A stretch of DNA of 64,000 bases, from positions 1,364,001 through 1,428,000 of the forward strand of contig NZ_JACDXU010000001.1 in the NCBI RefSeq assembly GCF_020539485.1, written 5' to 3'. Each line of letters opens with the position of its first letter. The first letter of the stretch is position 1. The notes beneath the pieces were generated by a model. That model was not told where the DNA came from, ran no database searches, and saw nothing but the letters and a program-made list of their open reading frames with translations. This stretch comes from Fulverythrobacter ferritrahens. Its GTDB lineage: Bacteria; Pseudomonadota; Alphaproteobacteria; Sphingomonadales; Sphingomonadaceae. Below, piece after piece: positions 16,588 to 25,001 of this stretch. The position numbers and the translations under genes were made by a program.

Positions 16588-17424
16588 ATGACAAAAATCG
16601 CGATCATCGGTGCCGGGGCCATGGGGTCCGGCGTGGCCCGCCGCCTTCATGACAATGGCTGCATTGTCCCTACCCTGCTGGAAGGCCGCAGTGCTGCCAC
16701 GCGCGAGCGGGCCTCGGCTGCGGGAATGACGGAGGCGACGCTGGACGAGATCGCCAGCGCCGATCTGATCCTCTCCATTGTTCCCCCCGCACAGGCGGAA
16801 GTCGTTGTCGAAACCCTCGCCCCAGTCTTCGCGCAGGCCAATGTGCCTTTGTTCTGCGACGCCAATGCGCTGAGCCCCGAAACCAAGCACCGCATGGCCG
16901 CGCGAGTGAAGGAATTGGGCGGGCGGATGGTGGATGGCGCGATCATCGGCTTCCCCCCGGCAGAAAATTATGATGGGCCGCGCCTCTATGTCTGCGGCAA
17001 CGGGGCAGCTCAGGTCGCCGCCACGATCAACCCCTTCGGCCTCGATACGCGGGTGCTGGACGGACCGCTGGGCGCCGCCTCCGCGCTCAAGATGTGCTAT
17101 GGAGGGATCAACAAGGGCGTGATGGGCCTTGTCACCGCCATGCTGCTGGCCGCGCAGCGCCATGGCGCGGATGAGGATCTGCTCAAGGAAATGGGCATCA
17201 GCATGGAATGGCTGATGGGCCGCCAGCGCGGCGCCATCCCCACCATGTATCCGCGCGCCTATCGCTGGGATGCTGAGATGCACGAGATTGCCGGTTTTCT
17301 CGCTCCAGACGATGCGCCAGCCGCCGCCATCTGGCACGGGCTCGGCGATTTCTTCACCGACCGCGCCCGCGCCTACGAGGCAGGCGAGGAGCTTGAGGCC
17401 ATCAAGGCGCTCCTCGCCCGGTAG
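16588..17424 (+). CDS. NAD(P)-binding 6-phosphogluconate dehydrogenase-like oxidoreductase
   Basis: A 278-aa two-domain dehydrogenase. The N-terminal Rossmann fold begins with IAIIGAGAMGSGVARRLHDNG (GxGxxG at about 8-13). The C-terminal all-alpha domain, with an LKMCYGGINKGVMGLVTAMLLAA helix, resembles DUF1932, the C-terminal domain of phosphogluconate dehydrogenase-like proteins. The conserved lysine of this class is probably in LKMCYGGINKG. Start ATG 16588 has AGGGAG 7 bp upstream. The substrate is unknown; 3-hydroxyacid-type oxidation is the usual chemistry. Its stop is 3 bp from the convergent SDR gene. Confidence 0.85.
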   Translation: MTKIAIIGAGAMGSGVARRLHDNGCIVPTLLEGRSAATRERASAAGMTEATLDEIASADLILSIVPPAQAEVVVETLAPVFAQANVPLFCDANALSPETKHRMAARVKELGGRMVDGAIIGFPPAENYDGPRLYVCGNGAAQVAATINPFGLDTRVLDGPLGAASALKMCYGGINKGVMGLVTAMLLAAQRHGADEDLLKEMGISMEWLMGRQRGAIPTMYPRAYRWDAEMHEIAGFLAPDDAPAAAIWHGLGDFFTDRARAYEAGEELEAIKALLAR

Positions 17425-17427
17425 AGA

Positions 17428-18171
17428 TCAGAGGATGCCGAGCGATTCAAACATCGCCAGCATCTCCTCAATCTTGCCATCCCGCTCGGCATTGCGCAGC
17501 GGCAGGACGTTGCCGACGAGGTTTTCTTGCGGAGTGGGAACCTTGGCAAAGTTCTCCATCGTCTCGTCGAGGTAATCGGCCAGCGGCATGAAGCCTGCCC
17601 GGCTTTCCTGGCCGGGCGTCAGGCCGGTCTGCACCGCGGGCGGCGCAATCTCGATCACTTCCGCCTTGCCCTTCAGCCTGTGGCGCAGCGAAACGGTGTA
17701 GGAATGCACCGCCGCCTTGCTGGCGCTGTAAGCGGGGGTGGAAGGCAGCGGAATGAAGGCAAGGCCTGACGATACGGTGCAGATCGTCGCATTCTCCTTG
17801 CCTTCCAGCTGCGGGATCAGGCCCTCCACCACGCGGATCGTGCCCATCAGATTGGTGTCGATGATGCGCGCCGCCGTATCGACATCGCCCAATTCGTCAT
17901 GGGTCATGATCCCGGCGGAATGGATCAGCATGTTGAGCCGCGGATAATCGCGCGCCAGCATCTCCAGCGCGGCGGCAACCGATGCCGGATCGGCCACGTC
18001 GAGTTCCAGCCGATGCATGTTCTCGCGCCCGGCAACTGTCTCCGCCAGAGCCGACGCCCTGCGCCCGGCGACAATTACGGTGTTGCCCAGATCATGGAAT
18101 TTCCGCGCCAGCCCCTGCCCGATGCCCGAGCCGCCGCCGGTGACGAGAATGGTGTTGCCTGTGAGTTTCAT
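17428..18171 (-). CDS. Short-chain dehydrogenase/reductase (DltE-like)
   Basis: A 247-aa classical SDR. The cofactor loop is TGGGSGIG (about 10-17), the NAG-type strand reads HSAGI, and the catalytic set is Ser in SSGLAF plus YSASK. The fold and size resemble DltE/YvaG oxidoreductases. ATG 18171 is preceded by AAGGAGG, an excellent ribosome-binding site, so the longer frame to 18219 is rejected. It is transcribed divergently from an HxlR regulator 110 bp away, a common arrangement in which the regulator controls the oxidoreductase in response to an electrophile or quinone. The substrate is not identifiable. Confidence 0.9.
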   Translation of the reverse strand: MKLTGNTILVTGGGSGIGQGLARKFHDLGNTVIVAGRRASALAETVAGRENMHRLELDVADPASVAAALEMLARDYPRLNMLIHSAGIMTHDELGDVDTAARIIDTNLMGTIRVVEGLIPQLEGKENATICTVSSGLAFIPLPSTPAYSASKAAVHSYTVSLRHRLKGKAEVIEIAPPAVQTGLTPGQESRAGFMPLADYLDETMENFAKVPTPQENLVGNVLPLRNAERDGKIEEMLAMFESLGIL

Positions 18172-18219
18172 GAAATGCCTCCTTCTGTTGAGAGGCAGAG
18201 TTACGCCCGAACTCTCCAT

Positions 18220-18269
18220 TTGAAAGAAGGCACCGGAAAGATTTATACTTACCCAAAAGAGAGCGTAAG
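18220..18269 (+). promoter_or_regulatory. Promoter and operator-like inverted repeat for the HxlR gene
   Basis: TTGAAA (18220-18225), an 18-bp spacer and TATACT (18244-18249) make a good sigma70-type promoter reading toward hxlR. Overlapping the -10 is CTTAC (18248-18252), matched by GTAAG (18265-18269): an inverted repeat with a 12-bp spacer. An operator in this place would let the HxlR protein repress itself and possibly the divergent SDR. The elements are seen; the binding is inferred. Confidence 0.45.
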
Positions 18270-18280
18270 GATTTTAGCGG

Positions 18281-18664
18281 ATGAGCGAGCACCCCCAACC
18301 AGCCGAAACGACCGAGATCGACCCGGCACTGGAAAGGCTGGTGCATGACATGATCGGTCGCGTAGCCGACAAATGGACGCTGCTGATCCTCGAAATCCTG
18401 GAAGATAACGGCGAACTGCGCTTCACCGAGATCGGCCGCAAGGTGGAAGGGATCAGCCAGAAGATGCTGACCCAGACCCTGCGCCAGATGGAGCGGGACG
18501 GGCTTGTGAAGCGGACCGTCCACCCCGTCATCCCGCCCAAGGTTGAATATAGACTGACGGAGCTCGGCCACTCGCTGAGCTATGCCTTTTGCGGCGTATG
18601 GACCTGGGCCGAAACGAACATCGGCAAGGTGGAGGCAGCGCGCGCCGCATTCGACGCGCGGTAG
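18281..18664 (+). CDS. HxlR-family transcriptional regulator
   Basis: A 127-aa winged-helix regulator of the HxlR family. The family core is plain: VADKWTLLILEILEDNGELRFTEIGRKVEGISQKMLTQTLRQMERDGLVKR, where the second half is the recognition helix and wing. HxlR proteins act as dimers and often sense aldehydes or quinones through a cysteine near the N-terminus; here no cysteine precedes the winged helix and the only one is at FCGVW near residue 106, so the sensing mode may differ. It is divergent from the SDR gene, and an inverted repeat overlaps its own promoter. Start ATG 18281 fits the family N-terminus. Confidence 0.93.
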   Translation: MSEHPQPAETTEIDPALERLVHDMIGRVADKWTLLILEILEDNGELRFTEIGRKVEGISQKMLTQTLRQMERDGLVKRTVHPVIPPKVEYRLTELGHSLSYAFCGVWTWAETNIGKVEAARAAFDAR

Positions 18665-18710
18665 TAACCCTTGCAATTGCCTCGGCGCTGGAGAGCGCCT
18701 CGCCCCTTTG

Positions 18711-18938
18711 TCAGCGGCGCTTGTAATAAGCGGCACGCGTATTGGCCCACACGGTCTGGATCAGGCCGGCCAATGCGAGCAACACGCCCCACAGCGCCCA
18801 TTGCGGATCGCCCGCCATGAAGCTGTTGAGGAAGGCGATATTGAAACCCTGCAGAATCCAGACGCATCCCATCGCGACCATGAGCAGCCCCATGATCGTG
18901 CTGATGGCTCGCCCTGCGCCGTTGAAAAGTTCACCCAT
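18711..18938 (-). CDS. Small two-helix membrane protein
   Basis: A 75-aa protein with two hydrophobic helices: about 14-34 (IMGLLMVAMGCVWILQGFN) and about 48-66 (ALWGVLLALAGLIQTVW). Between them lies SFMAGDPQW, and the C-terminus is basic (YYKRR). The pattern GxVWxLQG followed by SFMxGDPxW recurs in small membrane proteins of other bacteria, but I know no function. Start ATG 18938 follows a GGGAGGAG ribosome-binding site. It lies 26 bp downstream of msrB on the same strand, so the two are probably co-transcribed. Confidence 0.75.
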   Translation of the reverse strand: MGELFNGAGRAISTIMGLLMVAMGCVWILQGFNIAFLNSFMAGDPQWALWGVLLALAGLIQTVWANTRAAYYKRR

Positions 18939-18964
18939 GATAATCGCTCCTCCCGTTCTGTCTT

Positions 18965-19465
18965 TTATGCCGCTTGCGGCGTGAAGCTCAGCGCGACGCC
19001 GTTCATGCAATAGCGCAAGCCGGTGGGCTGCGGCCCGTCCTTGAAGACATGGCCGAGATGGCCGCCGCAGGTCTTGCAGAGAACTTCGGTCCGAACCATT
19101 CCGAGCTTGTGGTCGGCACGTTCGACAATCGCTCCCGGCAATACGTCCCAGAAACTCGGCCAGCCGGTGCGGCTGTCATATTTCGTTTCAGAGGCGAACA
19201 AAGGACTGGCGCATCCGGCGCAGGAGAAAATCCCCCGGCGCTGCTCCTTCAGCAAGGCGCTGCTATAGGGCGCCTCCGTCGCGCCCTCCCGCAGGACCCG
19301 ATAGGCTTCCGCGCTCAGCATCGAACGCCATTCGCCCTCGCTGTGACGGACAGGGAAATTGCCCGGAGAGGGCTCGGTTTCGCCCTGCGACAAGGCGAAG
19401 CGGGTGGCAATCGCGGCTGCGATCACGCCCACGCTTGCCATGCCGATCAGTTCGCGGCGCGTCAT
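18965..19465 (-). CDS. msrB: Peptide-methionine (R)-S-oxide reductase with Tat-like signal
   Basis: A 166-aa MsrB, which reduces methionine-R-sulfoxide in proteins. Zinc ligands are the pairs C82/C85 and C130/C133, the latter within CKTCGGHLGHVF; the catalytic cysteine is C153 in RYCMNGVALSF, and no second resolving cysteine is evident. The N-terminus starts TRRELIG, followed by a hydrophobic stretch to about residue 26, which resembles a twin-arginine signal, so this copy probably works in the periplasm or is membrane anchored. ATG 19465 was chosen because it begins that signal; an upstream frame extension lacks sense. It shares its strand with the small membrane protein downstream. Confidence 0.93.
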   Translation of the reverse strand: MTRRELIGMASVGVIAAAIATRFALSQGETEPSPGNFPVRHSEGEWRSMLSAEAYRVLREGATEAPYSSALLKEQRRGIFSCAGCASPLFASETKYDSRTGWPSFWDVLPGAIVERADHKLGMVRTEVLCKTCGGHLGHVFKDGPQPTGLRYCMNGVALSFTPQAA

Positions 19466-19562
19466 TGCGGAATACCGGGCAGAAGCATGTACCGGGCCCT
19501 CTCGCGGGAAAGCCGATATGTGCCTCAGCCCGGCAGGCCTGTCCACTTGCCCCGACGGGCAA

Positions 19563-21839
19563 TCAGAAATCCGCCGCCAGTTCCAGCCCTAGTACCCGGC
19601 CCTTGAAGATAGGGGAGAACGTGCCCGCAGCCGGATGCGGATCGAAGGGGCGGTTATTGCCGTCCGAATAGGTGCCGCCAGCAAAGCCCAGCTGTGTATC
19701 GCCACCGAACTGCACTTCATCCAGCAGATTGCGGCCATAGAGCGTCAGGGTCAGCCCTGAATCCGCCAGCTTCAGCGCCAGGCTGGCATCCAGCCGGTCG
19801 GAGGCGGAATTATAGCCCCAGTTGTTGTCCGTATAGGCATAGGCGGAACGGTGCTGGAAGAAGGCGTTGGCCACCAGCGTGCCGAGGCCGCCCACGCCCA
19901 CTTCATAACGCGCACTGCCGCCCCAGGTCCATTTGGGCGCGCGCGGCAGGGCCAGATCGAGGTCGGCCGCGTCGATCACATTGTCCGAATTGAGATCGAA
20001 ATAGATCCGGCGATATTCCGCATCGGTATAGCCGACATTGGCGGACAGGGTCAGCCCGGTGGCGGGGGCCAGCTGAGCCTCTACCTCGCCCCCACGAATG
20101 CGTGCGTCAGCGGTGTTGTAAACCGATTGGGCAAGGCCCGAGGTCAGGCTGGGCACGTTCACTTCGCGCTGCAACCCGCCGATGTCGGTCCAGAACAGTG
20201 CGGCGCTGAGGCGGGCGACACCATTGGCAGATTGCCACTTCGCCCCTGCCTCATAGCTGTCGACCTGTTCTTCGTCGAAGGCAGGCGAGCCGAGTTCGGC
20301 AGCGATCTGCTCGAAGGCGGCGGGTTGCGTGATGCGCAAATTGTAGCCGCCGGAACGGAAACCGCGCGTCCAGCTGGCGTAAAGAGTGCTCTCCTCCGAA
20401 GGCTTGTAGGCCAGCGCCACGCGGGGCGAGAGGCTGTTCCAGGCGCGCTTGTCGGTAAAGCCGTTATTCTCGCCCGCAACGCGCTGCCCGCTGGTGGGGC
20501 AGGTTGCTTCAATGGCCGAGCATTCATCGCGCGGGCGGACATAGGTGATCGCCGCGCTCTTTTCCTCGCGCGACCAGCGCAGCCCGGCGGTGAGCGTCAG
20601 ATCGGACGTCAGTGCGTAATCGGCCTGCCCATAAATCCCGTAAACGTCATGCGCCTGCCGCCCGCCGCCATAGGATTTGATTGCCTGCCCCATCCCCGTG
20701 AGGTCACGCCCTTCATCGTAACCCACATCCTGATGGAAGATATAGGCACCCGTAGTGATCGTCAGCGCGCCATAATCCGCGGCATAATAGAGTTCGTTCG
20801 ACCATTGCTCCTGGTTCGTCCCGGTGTCCGAATGGAACAGGTGGACGGGCGAAGAATCGATGTCGTTGCGGGTGGAAAGATCATATTTGCGCCAGCCGAA
20901 GATATTGGTCAGCTTGCCCCGGCCCAGCTCATATTCGCCGCGTGCGGTGATCGATCCGCCCTCGCTGCGGTAGAAGCCCGGCTCGTCCAGCGAAACGTCG
21001 AAGCTGTCGCGGGGGTGCTGGCCGTTATTATGGCCGACTGCGCCCTGCCCCGTGCTTTTGGTCCATTCGCCCTTGATCGTCAGCGTCAGGCGTTCCGCGG
21101 GGCGCAGGGCAAGGCCGCCGCGCAGCACGGTAGTCTCCTCCTCGCCCAGATCGCCGCCATCGTAGAGGTTCCTGAAATAGCCGCCGTCACTGGTGTGCAG
21201 CGCGGCGAGCCGGATCGCGATCTGGTCGGAAAGCGGACCCGACACGACCGCCCGCGCGGTGATCAGCGGATCGCCCCGCCCTGCATCTACCGGGCCTTCC
21301 ACGGCCATGCGCAGATGGCCTTCCCATTCCCAGCTGGGATCGGCGGTAGTGACCAGCACTGCCCCGCCCGTGGTGTTACGCCCGAAGGCCACGCCCTGCG
21401 GGCCGCGCAGCACGTCCACCTGTTCCACATCCAGCATGTCGAACACGCTGCCCGCGTTGATCCCCGTATAGACGCCGTCCACGAACAGCCCCACCGCCGG
21501 ATCGATCGAAGGGATCGAGCTATTGATGCCCAACCCTCTGATGGCGAAATTCGCCACGCCCTTGAACGTGCCGATAGGGTCCAGCGAGACATTGGGGCTG
21601 GCATAGCTGAGGGTGGAGAGATCCTGCACCTTGCGGTCATCCAGCGCGGCCTTGTCGATCGCCACAACGCTGCCGGCATAATCCAGCTGAGCGGCCCCCG
21701 GCTCCTTGGCGGAAACGATGATAACGCTCCGCTCTGCCTCGGGCGCAATGGCCTCTTCGGCGTAAGCCGTAGCGGGAAGCACAAGGAAAGCGGCTATGGC
21801 GAGGGCGGAAACAGCACCCGGATTGCGCGGCTGCGACAT
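19563..21839 (-). CDS. TonB-dependent receptor
   Basis: A 758-aa outer-membrane receptor. The signal peptide is about 1-28 (LVLPATAYAEEA). The plug (about 45-165) has NFAIRGLGINSSIPSIDPAVGLFVDGVY and LRGPQGVAFGRNTTGGAVLVTT stretches, typical of the large sphingomonad receptor family. The barrel ends in LGLELAADF, with terminal Phe. ATG 21839 starts the signal peptide; the longer frame upstream has no signal-like sequence. It lies 108 bp behind the nitrilase-family gene on the same strand, so it may belong to a four-gene unit beginning at 23826. The ligand is unknown, but the neighbours suggest an organic nitrogen compound. Confidence 0.92.
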   Translation of the reverse strand: MSQPRNPGAVSALAIAAFLVLPATAYAEEAIAPEAERSVIIVSAKEPGAAQLDYAGSVVAIDKAALDDRKVQDLSTLSYASPNVSLDPIGTFKGVANFAIRGLGINSSIPSIDPAVGLFVDGVYTGINAGSVFDMLDVEQVDVLRGPQGVAFGRNTTGGAVLVTTADPSWEWEGHLRMAVEGPVDAGRGDPLITARAVVSGPLSDQIAIRLAALHTSDGGYFRNLYDGGDLGEEETTVLRGGLALRPAERLTLTIKGEWTKSTGQGAVGHNNGQHPRDSFDVSLDEPGFYRSEGGSITARGEYELGRGKLTNIFGWRKYDLSTRNDIDSSPVHLFHSDTGTNQEQWSNELYYAADYGALTITTGAYIFHQDVGYDEGRDLTGMGQAIKSYGGGRQAHDVYGIYGQADYALTSDLTLTAGLRWSREEKSAAITYVRPRDECSAIEATCPTSGQRVAGENNGFTDKRAWNSLSPRVALAYKPSEESTLYASWTRGFRSGGYNLRITQPAAFEQIAAELGSPAFDEEQVDSYEAGAKWQSANGVARLSAALFWTDIGGLQREVNVPSLTSGLAQSVYNTADARIRGGEVEAQLAPATGLTLSANVGYTDAEYRRIYFDLNSDNVIDAADLDLALPRAPKWTWGGSARYEVGVGGLGTLVANAFFQHRSAYAYTDNNWGYNSASDRLDASLALKLADSGLTLTLYGRNLLDEVQFGGDTQLGFAGGTYSDGNNRPFDPHPAAGTFSPIFKGRVLGLELAADF

Positions 21840-21947
21840 TGTTCTTTTCTCCCACGCAACCGGCCCAAATTGCGGCCGGGCGTTTCGCGCGCCCCTCTGG
21901 CGGCACCGCGCCACCCTGTCAATTGACGCTACGGAAACCTCGGTTCT

Positions 21948-22850
21948 TTAGAGAAAAACCCGCTCGACTGGTGGCAATTCTGCCGCACCGGGCTGCTCTG
22001 CCCAATGCGCCATGTTGAACACCGCGCCAGACTGGCGAACCCTTGCCACACGCTCCGGATCGATCTCGGCGATCACCCATTGCGCGGCATCGAGAGTGCC
22101 GCTGGCCAGCACGCCGTCATCTGGAAAGCCCAGGTCGGGCGGGCCATAAATCCCGGCCATGCCACGATTTTCATCCACTGCGGGAGACCATTGCGCCATG
22201 CCCACCGTCGGGGCCTGCACTGTGTAGCACTGCCCTTCCAGCGCCCGCGCCATCGCCCCGATCCGCACCCGGTTGTAACCGGCCAGCGTATCGGTGCAGC
22301 TCGGCACCAGGATCAAATCGGCCCCGGCTTCCACCAGCGCGCGGCCCAGCAGGGGAAATTCGCTGTCATAGCAGATCAGAATGCCGAGCCGACCCAGCTC
22401 CGTCTCGAACAGGCGCAGCGGGCCGCCGGAATGGACGCCCCAATGCTCACGTTCAAACCGGGTCATCACCAGCTTTTCCTGCACCCCCACCGCCCCGCCG
22501 GGGGTGAACAGACACGCGGCATTGCGATATTGGCCATCGCGCAGCACGGGTATGCTGGCCGCCAGAATATGGAGCCCGAACTGCCGCGCCAGTTCGGCGT
22601 GGAGCGCATCGACCTGTGGTGCCAGCGAGGCGACGAAACGCAGCGACCCGTCCAGATCGCCCATCGTCGCCTCCTCCAGCGAGGCCAGTTCCATCGCCCC
22701 ATATTCGGGAAACACCGCGAGCGAGGCCCCCGTTCCGGCGGCCTCCCTGACCCAGCCCGTCACCTTGGCAACATAGGCGTCCCAGCTATCCAGCCGGTCG
22801 ATCGGATATTGGGCAGCGGCGACAGTAAAGCTCACAGGCTGCGCATCCAA
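21948..22850 (-). CDS. Nitrilase-superfamily carbon-nitrogen hydrolase
   Basis: A 300-aa member of the nitrilase superfamily with its complete Glu-Lys-Cys triad: E49 in AVFPEYG, K126 in VQEKLVMT and C160 in GILICYDSEFP. This family hydrolyses amide or nitrile bonds; branch and substrate cannot be fixed by eye, though the motif set is closest to amidase-type members. It starts at ATG 22850 inside the end of the GNAT gene (19-bp overlap), a sign of tight coupling. The context is NTF2-like protein, acetyltransferase, hydrolase and a TonB receptor on one strand. Confidence 0.92.
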   Translation of the reverse strand: MDAQPVSFTVAAAQYPIDRLDSWDAYVAKVTGWVREAAGTGASLAVFPEYGAMELASLEEATMGDLDGSLRFVASLAPQVDALHAELARQFGLHILAASIPVLRDGQYRNAACLFTPGGAVGVQEKLVMTRFEREHWGVHSGGPLRLFETELGRLGILICYDSEFPLLGRALVEAGADLILVPSCTDTLAGYNRVRIGAMARALEGQCYTVQAPTVGMAQWSPAVDENRGMAGIYGPPDLGFPDDGVLASGTLDAAQWVIAEIDPERVARVRQSGAVFNMAHWAEQPGAAELPPVERVFL

Positions 22851-23419
22851 TATTGCATGGGCTTCAGGCTCTCGTCCTGTTCTCCATGTTCCTTCCAGGC
22901 GAGTTGCGTCACCATGCCTTCCACGGGCGAATAGCCGCGCTTGCGCCAGAAGGGGTCGAGCGGGCTGTAGCCTTCGGGCCGCGCCGGGTGGTCATCCGCC
23001 CGGATAACGGCAGCAAAGCAGGCCCGATCGGCGCCTGCGGCCCTTGCCGCTGCTTCCCGATAATCGAAAAAGGCATGGCCAATGCCATGGCCGCGATATT
23101 CCGGCAGCAGCACACTCTCCCCGAAATAGAACAGCCCCGCCGTGTCGATACCCTTATCCTCGAACACCTGCCGGAACTCCGCCTTCTGCGCCCACATGGG
23201 CGAAGCCGTGGCCGCCCCGATCACCCGGTCGCCATCGAAAGCGGCGACCAGCACAGCGTCGGGCGCGGCGGCGAATTCTTTCAGATAGTCCGCCTCATAT
23301 TCCTCGTCCCCATCGTAAAGATAAGGAAAGGCCGCGAAGACCGCGATGCGCAAAGCGGCCAGATCCTTGAGACAAGCGGCGATTTCCTCGCCCGCCAGGG
23401 GACGGACGGCAACGCTCAT
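22832..23419 (-). CDS. GNAT-family N-acetyltransferase
   Basis: A 195-aa GNAT fold. The acetyl-CoA binding motif is visible as ESVLLPEYRGHGIGHAFFDYREAAAR, with the Q/RxxGxG/A pattern in YRGHGIG. The N-terminus carries an insert (YLYDGDEEYEADYL) found in a GNAT subgroup often next to carbon-nitrogen hydrolases. It overlaps the following hydrolase by 19 bp and the preceding NTF2-like gene by 4 bp, so the three form one translational unit. The acceptor is unknown; acetylation followed by amide hydrolysis is one possible coupling of the neighbours. Confidence 0.9.
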   Translation of the reverse strand: MSVAVRPLAGEEIAACLKDLAALRIAVFAAFPYLYDGDEEYEADYLKEFAAAPDAVLVAAFDGDRVIGAATASPMWAQKAEFRQVFEDKGIDTAGLFYFGESVLLPEYRGHGIGHAFFDYREAAARAAGADRACFAAVIRADDHPARPEGYSPLDPFWRKRGYSPVEGMVTQLAWKEHGEQDESLKPMQYWMRSL

Positions 23420-23826
23420 CCGCCCACCTGCCTGATCCAGTCCTCCAGATTGTAATAGACGGTGACGCGCGAAATCAGTCCGCCCGAAATCTCGAAGAAA
23501 GCCCCGGCGGGCAGGACGTATTTCTGGCCCGCCGCCTCGGGCAGGCCCTCGTCCGTCGCCAGATATTCGCCATGCACGATGAATTCGGCCGCTGCTCGCG
23601 TGCCTTCGTCATTCGCCATGATCGCGATGTCGGTCAGCTTTTCGGCGTAGCAGCGATCCATATGAGCGAGGAAGGCGCGGAAGGCCTCCTTGCCCTGCTG
23701 CCGGGCGCCCTGATTGATGTCATGTGCCACATCATCCGACAGGCAGGCGAGCATCCCCTCGCCATCGCCGGAATTGAACGCGGCATAATAGGTTTCCAGC
23801 AGCGTCAGTGCCTCGGCGCGGGCCAT
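23416..23826 (-). CDS. NTF2-like protein related to ketosteroid isomerase
   Basis: A 136-aa cone-shaped NTF2-like protein. It shows ALTLLETYYAAFNSGDGEGMLACLSDDVAHDINQG near the N-terminus and a C-terminal FFEISGGLISRVTVYYNLEDW strand pair, closest to the ketosteroid-isomerase-related group. Start ATG 23826 has GGGAG 9 bp upstream; a longer frame is not supported. It is the first gene of the minus-strand unit with the GNAT and hydrolase genes. No steroid substrate is implied; the family name reflects fold similarity. An isomerase or hydratase step in the same pathway is a reasonable guess. Confidence 0.85.
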   Translation of the reverse strand: MARAEALTLLETYYAAFNSGDGEGMLACLSDDVAHDINQGARQQGKEAFRAFLAHMDRCYAEKLTDIAIMANDEGTRAAAEFIVHGEYLATDEGLPEAAGQKYVLPAGAFFEISGGLISRVTVYYNLEDWIRQVGG

Positions 23827-23996
23827 GAAATTCTCCCTGTAAGGTCGCGGATAAGCTCCCCGCGCAGTTAGGCAATCCGCCGGGATCGGACAATTGCTTT
23901 TCGGTGCGGTGAGCGTATAGGGAACCAATCGCCCCGGCCAGGCAGTCCAGACCGACTCGCTAGTGCCGGGGCTTGCTATTTTAGCCGAGGACCAAG

Positions 23997-24797
23997 ATGA
24001 CCCGTCGCCGCCAGATCTACGAAGGCAAGGCCAAGATCCTTTACGAAGGCCCCGAACCGGGCACGCTGATCCAGTACTTCAAGGACGATGCAACCGCATT
24101 CAACGCGGAAAAGCGCGGCACGATCAACGGCAAGGGCGTGATCAACAATCGCATCAGCGAACATGTGTTCACCCGCCTTTCGCATATCGGCATTCCCACC
24201 CACTTCATCCGCCGCCTGAACATGCGCGAACAGCTGGTGCGGCAAGTGGAAATCATTCCGATCGAAGTGGTGGTGCGCAATGTCGCCGCCGGCTCCATCT
24301 GCAAGCGCCTCGGCATGGAAGAGGGCGAACCGCTGCCCCACACGCTGATCGAATATTATTACAAGGACGATGCGCTGGGCGACCCGATGGTTGCTGAAGA
24401 GCATATCGCCTGCTTCAACTGGGCAAGCAATGAGGAGATGCAGGACATCTCCGCCATGGCCATCCGCATCAATGATTTCATGTGCGGCATGTTCGCGGCG
24501 ATCAATATCCGCCTGATCGACTTCAAGCTGGAATTCGGCCGCATCTGGGACGGGGATTACAGCCGCGTGATCCTGGCCGACGAAATCAGCCCCGACGGCA
24601 GCCGCCTGTGGGACATGGCGACCGGCGAAAAGCTGGACAAGGACCGCTTCCGCCGTGACCTCGGCGGCGAAGAAGAAGCCTATCAGGAAGTCGCCCGCCG
24701 CCTCGGCCTGCTGCAGGACGATGGCTCCCCCGGCGAAGTGTTCGACCTTTCCGCCCACCGCAAGCTGCGCGGAAAGACGGAAAAGCCGAAGAAGTAA
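23997..24797 (+). CDS. purC: SAICAR synthetase (phosphoribosylaminoimidazole-succinocarboxamide synthase)
   Basis: A 266-aa PurC that joins CAIR and aspartate with ATP in purine biosynthesis. The family N-terminus [19 protein letters not shown] (ATP loop), the [20 protein letters not shown] segment and the SPDGSRLWD motif are all present. Start ATG 23997 matches. A C-terminal tail of about 20 residues rich in Lys and Pro extends past the usual end. It is followed directly by a strong terminator. The other purine genes of the window, purS, purQ, purM and purN, are not in one operon with it. Confidence 0.97.
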   Translation: MTRRRQIYEGKAKILYEGPEPGTLIQYFKDDATAFNAEKRGTINGKGVINNRISEHVFTRLSHIGIPTHFIRRLNMREQLVRQVEIIPIEVVVRNVAAGSICKRLGMEEGEPLPHTLIEYYYKDDALGDPMVAEEHIACFNWASNEEMQDISAMAIRINDFMCGMFAAINIRLIDFKLEFGRIWDGDYSRVILADEISPDGSRLWDMATGEKLDKDRFRRDLGGEEEAYQEVARRLGLLQDDGSPGEVFDLSAHRKLRGKTEKPKK

Positions 24798-24801
24798 AAA
24801 C

Positions 24802-24832
24802 AAAGCCCCCTCCCACACCGGAGGGGGTTTTT
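24802..24832 (+). terminator. Intrinsic terminator after purC
   Basis: CCCCCTCC (24806-24813) and GGAGGGGG (24820-24827) form an 8-bp stem, with AAA and TTT outside it, around a CACACC loop. The run TTTTTGTTT follows. It begins 5 bp after the purC stop. Confidence 0.85.
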
Positions 24833-24879
24833 GTTTGGCGGACTGTCTTTCGCCTGCACCCTTTCACGCATCATTCAGC

Positions 24880-24895
24880 GATGTGACTTCACATC
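24880..24895. promoter_or_regulatory. Perfect palindrome upstream of M16 protease
   Basis: GATGTGA (24880-24886) and TCACATC (24889-24895) are reverse complements separated by 2 bp, a 16-bp operator-like site, about 107 bp before the M16 protease start. The TGTGA/TCACA half-sites resemble those of the CRP/FNR group, but that consensus needs a 6-bp spacer. The regulator is unknown. Confidence 0.3.
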
Positions 24896-25001
24896 CGCGT
24901 TTCCCCTGTTACGCAGGGAGCCAGACAGGGCATGGCGGTTCCCCGCCGTAGCCGGACAATAAGCTGGCTTACTCCGACTTGAGCGGAGCGACGGGAGTGT
25001 G

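Noticed and set aside
19851-21926. Antisense frame of 691 codons over the third TonB receptor
   Set aside because: It is a GC-driven shadow; the receptor on the other strand is complete.
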